From NCBI GenBank assembly GCA_964428225.1, contig CAYRXS010000056.1:1-28881 (forward strand): 28,881 nucleotides of DNA, read 5' to 3'. The notes below the pieces were generated by a model that was given only the letters and a program-made list of their open reading frames with translations, was not told the origin of the DNA and made no database searches. Below are positions 8,353 to 15,936 of the stretch, in pieces. The position numbers and the translations under genes were made by a program. Within the stretch, counting starts at the first letter, position 1. The number at the start of each line of letters is the position of its first letter. Source of the stretch: JBFMCU01 sp964428225 (GTDB lineage: Bacteria; Planctomycetota; UBA1135; GCA-002686595).

Positions 8353-10500
8353 ATGAGTCCTCTTGCTCTTCTTCTCGCCGTCGCCCTGCAAGGCGCCCCG
8401 TCGCATGCCGCGTTTCATTCTCCCGACGTCGATCTCTTCCTGGAAGTGCCCGATGTCCAGGCACTGCTCGACGCTTACGACCAAGCGCCGATGTTGCGCC
8501 TGCTACGTGACGAAGGGACCGCGGAAGCCGTCCGGCAGCTCTCGGGCGCGGAGTTCCACTTCGATCTCCAGCTTCGGAACCTCCTGGGCTCGTCGCTTCC
8601 TCCGGGGGCCACGGACCTCGTCGACTCGGCGCAGGCCCTCTCGTTCTCCGTGAGGATTCCACAGGGATGCGGTGACGATCCCGAGGCGGGTCCACCGATC
8701 CCGGTGATCGCCGCCGTGATCGACTTTGCGACGACGGAGGATGCGCAGGCTACCCAGACCATGCTGGTGGACCTCGTTGGCGATGCACAGCCCGATCCGA
8801 CGTCGCCGTTCGAGGGCACACAGACCTTCTCGATCGATCCCACGTCCGGGATCACGGCATGGGTGGCGACTCGAGGGCCGAGGCTTCTCTTGGGAGGAGG
8901 AACGCATACACCCGCCGACTTCGCCCGGCGCATGGCGAGCGAAGAAGGCGTGACCAGCCTCGCGAACGATCCTCGCTACGCCGCGGGGAGGGGACACTTC
9001 GAGCCCCCCACCGGAGCCACGGTGATCCAGGGTTTCACGACGCGCTCCCCGCTCGACCTCTTCGCTGATGGTGGCCCCTCCGAGGCCCTTGGCTCGCTCG
9101 AGCTCCTCTGGGGAGGGGGAGAGGATTTCCTCGCGGGAGCTCGATGCTGGCGCATGCAACTCGCGGGCGATCGCTTCGTGACCGAGATCGTGACCCTCGA
9201 CTCGGGAGAGTCGACGTCGGACGCATCGATCTTCGGAACGCGCGCGATCGATCCGACCTGGCTGGCTCCGGTGCGCGGGGATTCGATGCTCACCTACTCC
9301 TCCTCGCTCGACGGCGGAGCCCTTCACGAGCGCTTCCGCGGCTTCCTCGCGAGCATGGGGGAAGATGCGGAGGCCACGGAGGCGATTGCAGCTCTCGAAG
9401 GGAACCTGGGATTCGGCCTCGAGGAGTTCTTCGCCCTGCTCGGTCCGGGCATGGCCGCGTCGGTCGGCCCCATCCCCGGCATCGCTCTTCCCGACACCTA
9501 CGTGTGGTTCGATCTCGTCGATCCGGTGGCCTTTCAGGACCAGCTGGGGATCCTCGTCGAGAACCTGGGCACCACCTTCCCGGAATTCTCCCTGCGCACC
9601 CGGGCCTACAAGGTGAAGAACAAGACCACGGGCGAGCGCATCCCCTTCCCCGTCACCACGCTCGGACTTCCCCCGGGCCTGATCGAGCTGGGACCCCTGG
9701 GCGCGCCCACGCCGGCGCTCACGGTGACGGAAGGCAAGCTGCTCCTCAGCCTCTCCTCGATGCGCCTGAAGCGCGAGCTCAAACGCCTGTACGGAGGCGA
9801 GGAAACACCGAGCGAAACCCCTGCGCTCCTGCAGGCCCATGGCTTCGACCTGCCGGCCGACGCTCGCAGCGTGATCGTGATGGACTGGGGACTCCTGATC
9901 GACGGGCTTCTCTCCCTCGCGCGGAATCTCGGTCCCCTGGCATCGATGTTCGGGGGTGGCCTTGAGCTTCCCTTCGACCCGGCGGCCCTTCCCGATTCCG
10001 AGCTCGTCACGCAGTTCATTCAGCCCACGTTCCACTACTCGCGACGCGTGGAGGGCGCAACGTACCGGCGTCACGAGGCGAGCTTCGGGCCCGAGACCTG
10101 GGTGGGCGGGGGCCTCGCCGTCTATCTCGGATTCCGCACGGTTGCGGGCCCCGGCATGATCCCCCCGACGGAGATCGTGTCCCCGGAGGAGGTTTTTGCG
10201 GAGGCCGAGGAGATCGACAGCCATGCGGAATCGACCGGGGTGGCTCTCCAGAACCTCCGGACGGGGGTGGCCATCTACAAGCTCGAGCACAAGGCGTATC
10301 CGGAAGGCCTCGACGCTCTCCTGCAGCCCACCCCTTCCTTCCCCGAGGGAGTTCTCGGGCTGAAGGAGCTCCCCGACGATGGATGGGGTCGTTCTTTCCG
10401 CTACGAGCGCACCGCCGATGGCACGGCCTACCGCCTCTGGTCGGTTGGGCCGAACGGTATCGACGAGAACGAAGGGGGGGACGACGTCAGCGGGACGTGA
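8353..10500 (+). CDS. Large secreted protein with C-terminal pseudopilin (GspG)-like domain
   Basis: The 715-residue product starts with a signal peptide, MSPLALLLAVALQGAPSHA, probably cut after Ala19. Residues 20 to about 610 are rich in small and acidic residues and have no motif I can name; the overall style recalls DUF3352-type secreted proteins of planctomycetes. Residues about 625-710 read like the soluble core of a type II secretion major pseudopilin: an ALQNLRTGVAIYKLEHKAYP helix, then GLDALLQ, then DDGWGRSFRYERT, then YRLWSVGPNGIDENEGGDD. The hydrophobic prepilin helix and its methylation signal are missing, so it cannot be assembled as a normal pilin. The acidic C-terminal loop could bind calcium as in GspG. 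It ends in a GTGA overlap with the acyltransferase gene. Confidence 0.8.
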   Translation: MSPLALLLAVALQGAPSHAAFHSPDVDLFLEVPDVQALLDAYDQAPMLRLLRDEGTAEAVRQLSGAEFHFDLQLRNLLGSSLPPGATDLVDSAQALSFSVRIPQGCGDDPEAGPPIPVIAAVIDFATTEDAQATQTMLVDLVGDAQPDPTSPFEGTQTFSIDPTSGITAWVATRGPRLLLGGGTHTPADFARRMASEEGVTSLANDPRYAAGRGHFEPPTGATVIQGFTTRSPLDLFADGGPSEALGSLELLWGGGEDFLAGARCWRMQLAGDRFVTEIVTLDSGESTSDASIFGTRAIDPTWLAPVRGDSMLTYSSSLDGGALHERFRGFLASMGEDAEATEAIAALEGNLGFGLEEFFALLGPGMAASVGPIPGIALPDTYVWFDLVDPVAFQDQLGILVENLGTTFPEFSLRTRAYKVKNKTTGERIPFPVTTLGLPPGLIELGPLGAPTPALTVTEGKLLLSLSSMRLKRELKRLYGGEETPSETPALLQAHGFDLPADARSVIVMDWGLLIDGLLSLARNLGPLASMFGGGLELPFDPAALPDSELVTQFIQPTFHYSRRVEGATYRRHEASFGPETWVGGGLAVYLGFRTVAGPGMIPPTEIVSPEEVFAEAEEIDSHAESTGVALQNLRTGVAIYKLEHKAYPEGLDALLQPTPSFPEGVLGLKELPDDGWGRSFRYERTADGTAYRLWSVGPNGIDENEGGDDVSGT

Positions 10501-11231
10501 GCACGCTTCCTCCCGTATCTTCCGAGCACCCGCGGCGGCGTGACACGTCATGGCGTCGTCGTGTTCGCCACGCGCGACGACGAATCGGCGGAGCGCTCCT
10601 TCCGATCCTCGGCCCGGTGTTGCTGGGCCGTCTGTCGCGCACGTGGAAGGTGGAGGAGCTGGACTACGAGCACTTCACCGAGGCCAAGACGTGTGACGGG
10701 TGGCTGGCCACGATGTGGCACGGGCGGATGATCCTGCCTCTGCCCGCGTACCGGGACCACAGCCTTCGCGTGCTCGTGTCGCCTTCCGACGACGGAGACC
10801 TGGCGGCACTCCTCCTGCGCCGCTTCGGCTACGAGGTGATTCGCGGCTCGACGAACAAGAGTCCGGCACGTGCCCTCCGCGAGATGCTCGGCGAGCTGAA
10901 GCGAGGTGGATCGATCGTGATCACTCCGGACGGACCGCGGGGGCCGCGACACTCGATGAACGCGGGCCCGGCGTGGATGTCGAAGGCGACCGGGTACCCG
11001 GTCTTGCCCTGCGGAATCGTCTGCGACCGTGCGTGGCACATGAAGAGCTGGGACCGATTCACGATCCCCAAGCCCGGGGCTCGGGTCGTGATCGTCTACG
11101 GAGAGCCCCTCTACGTCGAGCGGCGCGCCGATGACGAGGAGATCGAACGGATGACCCTGGAGATCCGAGCGCGCATGATCGCGGCGGAGGAGAAAGGCTT
11201 CCGCCACCTGGATTGCGAGACGGACTGGTGA
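10497..11231 (+). CDS. Lysophospholipid acyltransferase-like protein (DUF374)
   Basis: The 244-residue product belongs to the DUF374 group of the lysophospholipid acyltransferase superfamily, which transfers fatty acyl chains in membrane lipid or lipid A assembly. Signatures are MWHGRMI with catalytic-type His75, SPSDDGDL at about 95-102, RGSTNK at about 116-121 and TPDGPRGPRHS at about 143-153, the last two forming the usual substrate-binding motifs. A basic amphipathic N-terminus and a hydrophobic stretch at about 31-44 suggest membrane attachment. I use the GTG at 10497, which overlaps the stop of the upstream gene as GTGA; an ATG at 10383 would overlap that gene by over 110 bases and add unlikely Arg-rich sequence. 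Its own stop overlaps the next gene in the same way, so the three are probably translationally coupled. Confidence 0.88.
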   Translation: MSTLPPVSSEHPRRRDTSWRRRVRHARRRIGGALLPILGPVLLGRLSRTWKVEELDYEHFTEAKTCDGWLATMWHGRMILPLPAYRDHSLRVLVSPSDDGDLAALLLRRFGYEVIRGSTNKSPARALREMLGELKRGGSIVITPDGPRGPRHSMNAGPAWMSKATGYPVLPCGIVCDRAWHMKSWDRFTIPKPGARVVIVYGEPLYVERRADDEEIERMTLEIRARMIAAEEKGFRHLDCETDW

Positions 11232-12112
11232 TTCGCGTCGGTCCGGCAGGGTGGTCCTATCCCGACTGGGAGGGCATCGTCTATCCCCGCCGCAAGGGGG
11301 CGGGCTTCCACCCCCTGCGGCATCTCGCGCGCTACGTGGATTGCGTGGAGATCAACAGCTCGTTCTACCGCACCCCCGATGCGTCCCACGCCGAGCGATG
11401 GGGGGCCATGGTGGAAGACCGAGCCGACTTCCGCTTCCTGGTGAAGTTGCAGAACCTCTTCACTCACGAGGCTCTGCCCGTGCGCAAGGCGGATCTCAAG
11501 CGGACGGCCGACGCGTTCCTGGCCGGCATCGAACCCCTGCGGCGCACGGAGATCCTGACCGGCCTGCTCGTGCAATTCCCGTTCTCGTTCCACGCTTCGC
11601 CCGAAGCGGTACGCCGGCTCGAGATCCTCCGTGGGCTGTTCGGCCACCTGCCCCTCGTCCTGGAAGTGCGACACCGATCGTGGTACGAGCCGCGGGCGCT
11701 CGAGGCGATCGAGGCGCAGGAGTATTCGATGGCGCACGTCGATCTCCCGTCGGCGAGGGATCATCCCCCGGCGAACGCCCCGATCGTCGGTCCGCTCGGT
11801 TACCTGCGGATCCACGGCCGCAACCGCCGCGCCTGGTTCCAGGCCAAGGCCGGACGCGATCAGCGCTACGACTACCTCTATGCTCCCGACGAGATCGCCG
11901 GGCTCGCGCGATTGGCCCGCCGGCTGGCGAACCAAAGTGACGAGACGTTCGTGATCACGAACAACCACTTCCGAGGCAAGGCCGTCGCGAATGCCCTGGA
12001 GCTCCTGGCCGCTCTCGGAGACCTTCCCCCGCTCGCCCCTGTGGAGTTGATCGAGGCTTTCCCTCGTCTGCGGCAGATCACGCGACCGGACGGTCAGCAG
12101 ACACTCTTCTGA
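11228..12112 (+). CDS. DUF72 family protein (YecE-like)
   Basis: The 294-residue product begins MIRVGPAGWSYPDWEGIVYP, the standard start of the YecE/DUF72 family, a TIM-barrel-like family without an assigned reaction. Further family features are VDCVEINSSFYRTP at about 38-51, FRFLVKLQN, VLEVRHRSWY, GYLRIHGRNR and the late FVITNNHFRGKAVANALEL. The length is normal for the family. GTG at 11228 was chosen over a TTG 15 bases upstream because it gives the exact family N-terminus and a GTGA overlap with the acyltransferase stop. The C-terminal stretch about a Gln-Thr-Leu-Phe end is also typical of the family. Confidence 0.92.
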   Translation: MIRVGPAGWSYPDWEGIVYPRRKGAGFHPLRHLARYVDCVEINSSFYRTPDASHAERWGAMVEDRADFRFLVKLQNLFTHEALPVRKADLKRTADAFLAGIEPLRRTEILTGLLVQFPFSFHASPEAVRRLEILRGLFGHLPLVLEVRHRSWYEPRALEAIEAQEYSMAHVDLPSARDHPPANAPIVGPLGYLRIHGRNRRAWFQAKAGRDQRYDYLYAPDEIAGLARLARRLANQSDETFVITNNHFRGKAVANALELLAALGDLPPLAPVELIEAFPRLRQITRPDGQQTLF

Positions 12113-12150
12113 ACACGCGCCCGCGCGGCCAACGAACACGCCCTGGTGTC

Positions 12151-13023
12151 ATGAACGCAAGAACCATGGAGACCGAGACCCGCTCCTTCGAGCTGTTCGA
12201 CGAAGAGGAGCCGGATCGAATCCTGCGCGGGCGCATCGAGTCTCCTCTGGGCGCGGAGGAGCGCGACGCTCCCCTTCCCGCGGTGATCGTCGTGCACGGC
12301 TTCAAGGGCTTCATGGACTGGGGGTTCTTCCCGGAGCTGTCACGCCGGATCGCCCGGCACGACATGGTGGCGATCAGCTTCAACATGTCGGGGAGCGGGA
12401 TCGGAGAGGACCTGGAGAGCTTCACCGACGAGGCAGCCTTCGAACACAACACGCCGACCCGGGAGCTCGAGGATCTCGACGCGGTTCGCGGCTTCCTCGG
12501 ATCGGGGGCGCTTCCCTGGGTGGATGCGAGCCGATTGGGGATCTTCGGTCACAGCCTCGGAGGGGGGATCGCCTTGCTCCACGCGGCCGAGCACGGGGAT
12601 CTTCGCGCGCTGGTGACCTGGTCGGCCATCTCGCGGATCGATCGCCATGGCGCGGAGATGCTCGACGCCTGGCGGCGGGACGGGTTTCTCCCGATCCCCA
12701 ACACCCGCACCGGGCAGACGCACCGGCTCGGGCTGGGCTGGCTGGAGGACATCGAGGCGAGACGGGAGGAGCTCGACATCGTGGCGGCTTGCCGGAGGTT
12801 GCGCACCTCCGCCCTCCTCGTCCAGGGGACGGACGACGAGTCGGTCGCCCCCGCGGAGGCCGAGACGCTCCTGGCGGCCATCCCGTCGGGGGTGGCACGC
12901 TTCCTGGCCGTGGCGGGCGCCGGACACACCTTCGGGGCGACCCACCCCCTGGAGGCCGTGCCGGACGCTCTGGGCTCGGCCCTGGACGCCACGATTCGTC
13001 ACCTGGACGAGCACCTGCGCTGA
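12151..13023 (+). CDS. Alpha/beta hydrolase, serine type
   Basis: The 290-residue product is an alpha/beta hydrolase of the dienelactone hydrolase or S33-like branch. The oxyanion-hole region is VVHGFKGFMDW at about 48-58. The nucleophile elbow is GHSLGG with Ser135. The acid is in QGTDDESV (Asp228 or Asp229) and the base is His259 in GAGHTFG. The substrate cannot be told from sequence; an ester or peptide substrate is plausible. No signal peptide is seen, so it is probably cytoplasmic. A second ATG five codons later (12166) could be the true start; neither has a good ribosome binding site. It lies 38 bp after the YecE gene and converges with the coiled-coil gene. Confidence 0.9.
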   Translation: MNARTMETETRSFELFDEEEPDRILRGRIESPLGAEERDAPLPAVIVVHGFKGFMDWGFFPELSRRIARHDMVAISFNMSGSGIGEDLESFTDEAAFEHNTPTRELEDLDAVRGFLGSGALPWVDASRLGIFGHSLGGGIALLHAAEHGDLRALVTWSAISRIDRHGAEMLDAWRRDGFLPIPNTRTGQTHRLGLGWLEDIEARREELDIVAACRRLRTSALLVQGTDDESVAPAEAETLLAAIPSGVARFLAVAGAGHTFGATHPLEAVPDALGSALDATIRHLDEHLR

Positions 13024-13028
13024 GCGGG

Positions 13029-13058
13029 GATCCGGCGCGGTGCGGTCGGGGCCGGATC
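13029..13058. terminator. Inverted repeat between convergent genes
   Basis: GATCCGGC at 13029-13036 and GCCGGATC at 13051-13058 form a perfect eight-bp stem around a 14-base GC-rich loop. It sits right after the hydrolase stop and covers the first bases of the opposite gene's stop codon, as expected of a two-way terminator. No T-run is present. Confidence 0.45.
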
Positions 13059-13872
13059 AGCCCTCGGCGTGGATCGTCAGCCCTCCGGAGGAGCGGAGCT
13101 CGACGCGGTAGGTGCGCCCTTCGCGGAGCTCGATGAACGGAGCCTCGCCGTGGAGCGCCCGCACCCCCTTCTCCCGGGCCTCCTCGGGATCGTTGGCGTA
13201 GTCCCAGAAGCGCGACCAGAGCTCCTCGTAGAAGGGACCCGGCAGGACGTCCCCGCCGTAGACCAGAGGCTGCATCCCCACGGTATCGATGGGGACCCCC
13301 GCGGTGGGGGGCTGGTGCTCGCCGAACATCCTGCGGAAGAGGCAGATCGAGGTGCCGCGCAGGGCGTCGCCTCCCTCGACGAACCGATCGCCGAACTTGA
13401 TCACGAGGGTCTCGAGGTAGAGGAGCTGGCCCTCGATCTCCGCCTCCAGCCCGGGGCCGAGGGGGGTTCCCTCGGAATCCAGCTCCGTGAAGAGCACCCG
13501 CGTCCGGATGCTCTCGGAATCCGCCGCCTCGGTCCACTGCTCGAGAACCTCGATCCTGGCGAGGCGGTGGTCCACCTTGAGCAGGCGAAGGGAGGCCTCG
13601 AGAGCCTGGATCTCGATCCCCAGGCTTGCGACCTCCTCGTCCAGCTCCACGATCCTGCGATCCCGGGCCTCGAGATCTCGGGCGAGGCCCTCGAGCTCCT
13701 GGTTCTTCTGCTGGACTTCAGCGGAAAGGCCCTCTATCTGCGTGTCTTTCTCCTCGAGGGCTTCCTCATGCTCGTTGATTCGGCCCCGGAGAAACAGCGT
13801 CCACCCGCCGGCGAGGGCGACGAGAACCCCGATGACCAGGGTGCGGAGGAGGACGTTGATGTTCTCGAACAC
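13057..13872 (-). CDS. Membrane-anchored coiled-coil protein, unknown function
   Basis: The 271-residue product starts at GTG 13872 with a short hydrophilic head, then one membrane segment at about 9-28 (LLRTLVIGVLVALAGGWTLF). A long coiled coil runs from about 30 to 105, rich in Glu, Leu and Gln heptads (EEKDTQIEGLSAEVQQKNQE and what follows). A globular C-terminal domain covers about 110-271, with no motif I recognise. Such single-pass coiled-coil proteins often act as envelope or division scaffolds, but nothing here fixes a role. A clear Shine-Dalgarno is missing. The frame is open 30 codons further upstream, yet those residues are Arg- and Pro-rich and unlikely. It is divergent from the dehalogenase-like gene across a 244-bp gap holding one copy of the G-rich repeat. 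Confidence 0.75.
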   Translation of the reverse strand: MFENINVLLRTLVIGVLVALAGGWTLFLRGRINEHEEALEEKDTQIEGLSAEVQQKNQELEGLARDLEARDRRIVELDEEVASLGIEIQALEASLRLLKVDHRLARIEVLEQWTEAADSESIRTRVLFTELDSEGTPLGPGLEAEIEGQLLYLETLVIKFGDRFVEGGDALRGTSICLFRRMFGEHQPPTAGVPIDTVGMQPLVYGGDVLPGPFYEELWSRFWDYANDPEEAREKGVRALHGEAPFIELREGRTYRVELRSSGGLTIHAEG

Positions 13873-13993
13873 GGGAAGAGCTGCCGGGGTGGCCCGACCT
13901 TGCTTGTAGCAAACGGGAGGCTGCGTTGGAACGCGGAGCCTGCGCGGGCGGGCCGAACCCACGGCCGGCTACGCCGCCGACCTCCGGTCCTTG

Positions 13994-14070
13994 GCGAAAC
14001 CCGGCGAATCGGTCGCAACCGCCGCCGGCGCGCCGAGGTCCCCCGGGTGGGTGGGGGGTTGTGGGTGGGG
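13994..14070 (+). repeat. Dispersed G-tract repeat, copy 1
   Basis: The core at 14041-14070 is CCCCGGGTGGGTGGGGGG followed by TTGTGGGTGGGG. An AACC box ends at 14020, exactly 20 bp before the core. The core matches copy 2 at 28 of 29 bases. It ends about 46 bp before the start codon of the dehalogenase-like gene. Five or more G-runs of three or more on the plus strand predict a G-quadruplex. The outer left boundary is approximate. Confidence 0.75.
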
Positions 14071-14116
14071 CGACGAAGGTTGCGGGGCCGCCTCCCGGCT
14101 CCCTAGGCTCCACCCG

Positions 14117-14791
14117 ATGAACCTGCGCGCCGAAACCTACGCAGCCCTCACCTTCGACTGCTACGGCACCCTCGTCGACTGGGAACGAGGCATGCGAGCC
14201 GCCCTGGGCCGGATGCCAGGCTGCGCGAACCTCGATCTCGACCGGCTGCTGGCGGACCGGGACGTCCTCGAGCGAGAGCTCGAAGCGGGTCCCTACCTGC
14301 CCTACCGGGAGGTCCTGCAGCGCTCCCTCCGCCTCGCGGCGATCCGGCAGGGCCACGAGCCGTCTCCCGAGGAACAGGAGGTCTTCTCGACCGGCATCGG
14401 CGACTGGCCCGCCTTCCCGGACACCGCCCGCGCGCTCGAGGAGCTGCGGCGACGCCACCGCCTCGCCATCCTCTCGAACGTGGATCGCGACCAGCTGCAC
14501 GCGACCCTGGATCGCCTCGGCGTGGCGTTCGATGCCCTGGTGACCGCGGAGGACGTCCGCTCCTACAAGCCGGCTCCCCTCCACTTCGAGGAGGCCCTTC
14601 GCCGACTCGACCTCCCCGCCGAGCGCGTCCTGCACGTCGCCCGCAGCCCCTTCCACGACCTCCGCCCCGCGAGGGCTCTGGGCTGGCACGCGGTCTGGAT
14701 CACGCGAGGCACCTCCGATCCCGGCGAAGAGATCGCCGCGGACGCCGTGTTCCCCGATCTCGCGAGCCTGGTCTCCGCCCTCGCCCCCTGA
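14117..14791 (+). CDS. HAD superfamily hydrolase, haloacid-dehalogenase-like
   Basis: The 224-residue product has all four HAD motifs: I, FDCYGTL with nucleophile Asp14; II, LSNVD with Ser120; III, YKPAP with Lys151; IV, HVARSPFHDLRPAR with Asp181. Motif I is DxYGT and not the DxDGT of phosphatases, which places it with the L-2-haloacid dehalogenase branch (type II), as do SPFHD and the alpha-helical cap between residues 20 and 95. The real substrate may be a haloacid or something else, since many such proteins have no tested activity. The ATG at 14117 gives the normal N-terminus. It is a single gene between two minus-strand genes, with the G-tract repeat in its upstream region. Confidence 0.92.
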   Translation: MNLRAETYAALTFDCYGTLVDWERGMRAALGRMPGCANLDLDRLLADRDVLERELEAGPYLPYREVLQRSLRLAAIRQGHEPSPEEQEVFSTGIGDWPAFPDTARALEELRRRHRLAILSNVDRDQLHATLDRLGVAFDALVTAEDVRSYKPAPLHFEEALRRLDLPAERVLHVARSPFHDLRPARALGWHAVWITRGTSDPGEEIAADAVFPDLASLVSALAP

Positions 14792-14807
14792 TCCCGGCCG
14801 CGGGTCG

Positions 14808-14823
14808 ACCGCCCCGGGGCGGT
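14808..14823. terminator. 16-bp palindrome between convergent genes
   Basis: ACCGCCCCGGGGCGGT is a perfect palindrome that can fold into a six-bp stem with a CCGG loop. It lies between the stops of the dehalogenase-like gene and the convergent metallopeptidase-like gene. It lacks a T-run, so it may be a weak or Rho-assisted two-way terminator. Confidence 0.4.
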
Positions 14824-14824
14824 A

Positions 14825-15910
14825 TCAGTCCAGGATCGTCGAGACGGCCTTCTTTGCCTTCCTCGACTTCAGGGTGGCGAGCAGCCCGTCCTCGAGGCCG
14901 CGGAACGTGTAGTACCGCACCGACCCGATCCGCTGGTGCTTGCCCTCGCGATCGAGGTGGTTCATGGCCGCCCCGATCGCCTGCGGCCCCACCTCGTCGT
15001 GCAGGGCGATCAACGTGCTCAGGACACCGTCGCGGTCCTCCCGGGACAGAGGGGTCGATTCCAGCCGCTTTCGCTCGGCGGAGAGCGAGCGCCACCGCAC
15101 GTCCTTCAGGGCCTTGCCGATCTTCTTGAACGACCTCTCCTCGGAGAGGTGCTCCACGATCACCACGCCCGTGTAGTGTGCCCACGCGTGGCGGTCCTCC
15201 TCGACGGTGCGGGAACCCCACATGGCAATGACGTGACCGAGCTCGTGGCAGAGCCCGTAGAAGAGAAACTTGCCGTCCGACGTCGGCGAGGTGAGCTCCT
15301 CGGCATCGATGACGGGAAAGTCCACCTCGGAGTGATAGGGATACTGCGGCGCGAAGTGAGGCGGAGCCGTGATCTCGTCCTCCAGGTGGATGCGGAAGCG
15401 CAGCTTCTTCCCGGGAACCTTGCTCCACTCCTCGAACCCGAAGACCTCCTCGTACGCCGCGAAGATCCCGTCGAGGATCTCCGCGAAGTGCTCGAGATAC
15501 TCGACGGTCAGCCCGTTCTGTCCGATGAGCAAGTACCCCGGGCGGGACAAGGCGACGTCGAGCGACGAAGCTCGATCGGGGAAGAGCTCGGAGAGTCGCC
15601 CGCGAATCGAATCGAACTCCTCCACCCGCGCGAGATCGAGAGCGGCATCAGCGCACGACTGCAGGGATTCCTCGAGGGACTCCTCCGACTTGAGGGCCAG
15701 GAGCTTTTTCAGCGCGCCCGTGGCCTTCTTCGGCAGCCGCGTCGCCAGATCCTCCTCGGTCCCCTTGGGTTTGCGCTTGTGCTCGTCGTTGAGCTTCCCG
15801 ATCGCCTTGACGTAGGTGTCGGCGAGCTTGGATGCCTTGTCGGCCGAAACGGCCGGTGGGGCGGAAACGAGGACGCCGAGAAGAGCGATCGAGAGGAGCC
15901 AGGTCTTCAT
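14825..15910 (-). CDS. Secreted HELGH metallopeptidase-like protein
   Basis: The 361-residue product has a signal peptide, MKTWLLSIALLGVLVSAPPAVSA, cut near residue 23. A lysine-rich helical part runs to about residue 120. The zinc-binding motif HELGH lies at 222-226 within GLCHELGHVIAMWG, followed by HAWAHYTG, which could bring a further ligand. This points to a gluzincin-type or related zinc peptidase fold, acting outside the cytoplasm. I cannot assign a known peptidase family. The ATG at 15910 has GAGGAG about nine bases in front. It starts 26 bp after the stop of the cystathionine beta-synthase gene on the same strand, so the two may be cotranscribed, though the functions show no clear link. 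Confidence 0.82.
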   Translation of the reverse strand: MKTWLLSIALLGVLVSAPPAVSADKASKLADTYVKAIGKLNDEHKRKPKGTEEDLATRLPKKATGALKKLLALKSEESLEESLQSCADAALDLARVEEFDSIRGRLSELFPDRASSLDVALSRPGYLLIGQNGLTVEYLEHFAEILDGIFAAYEEVFGFEEWSKVPGKKLRFRIHLEDEITAPPHFAPQYPYHSEVDFPVIDAEELTSPTSDGKFLFYGLCHELGHVIAMWGSRTVEEDRHAWAHYTGVVIVEHLSEERSFKKIGKALKDVRWRSLSAERKRLESTPLSREDRDGVLSTLIALHDEVGPQAIGAAMNHLDREGKHQRIGSVRYYTFRGLEDGLLATLKSRKAKKAVSTILD

Positions 15911-15936
15911 GGGAACATCTCCTCGGCTTCGACCTC

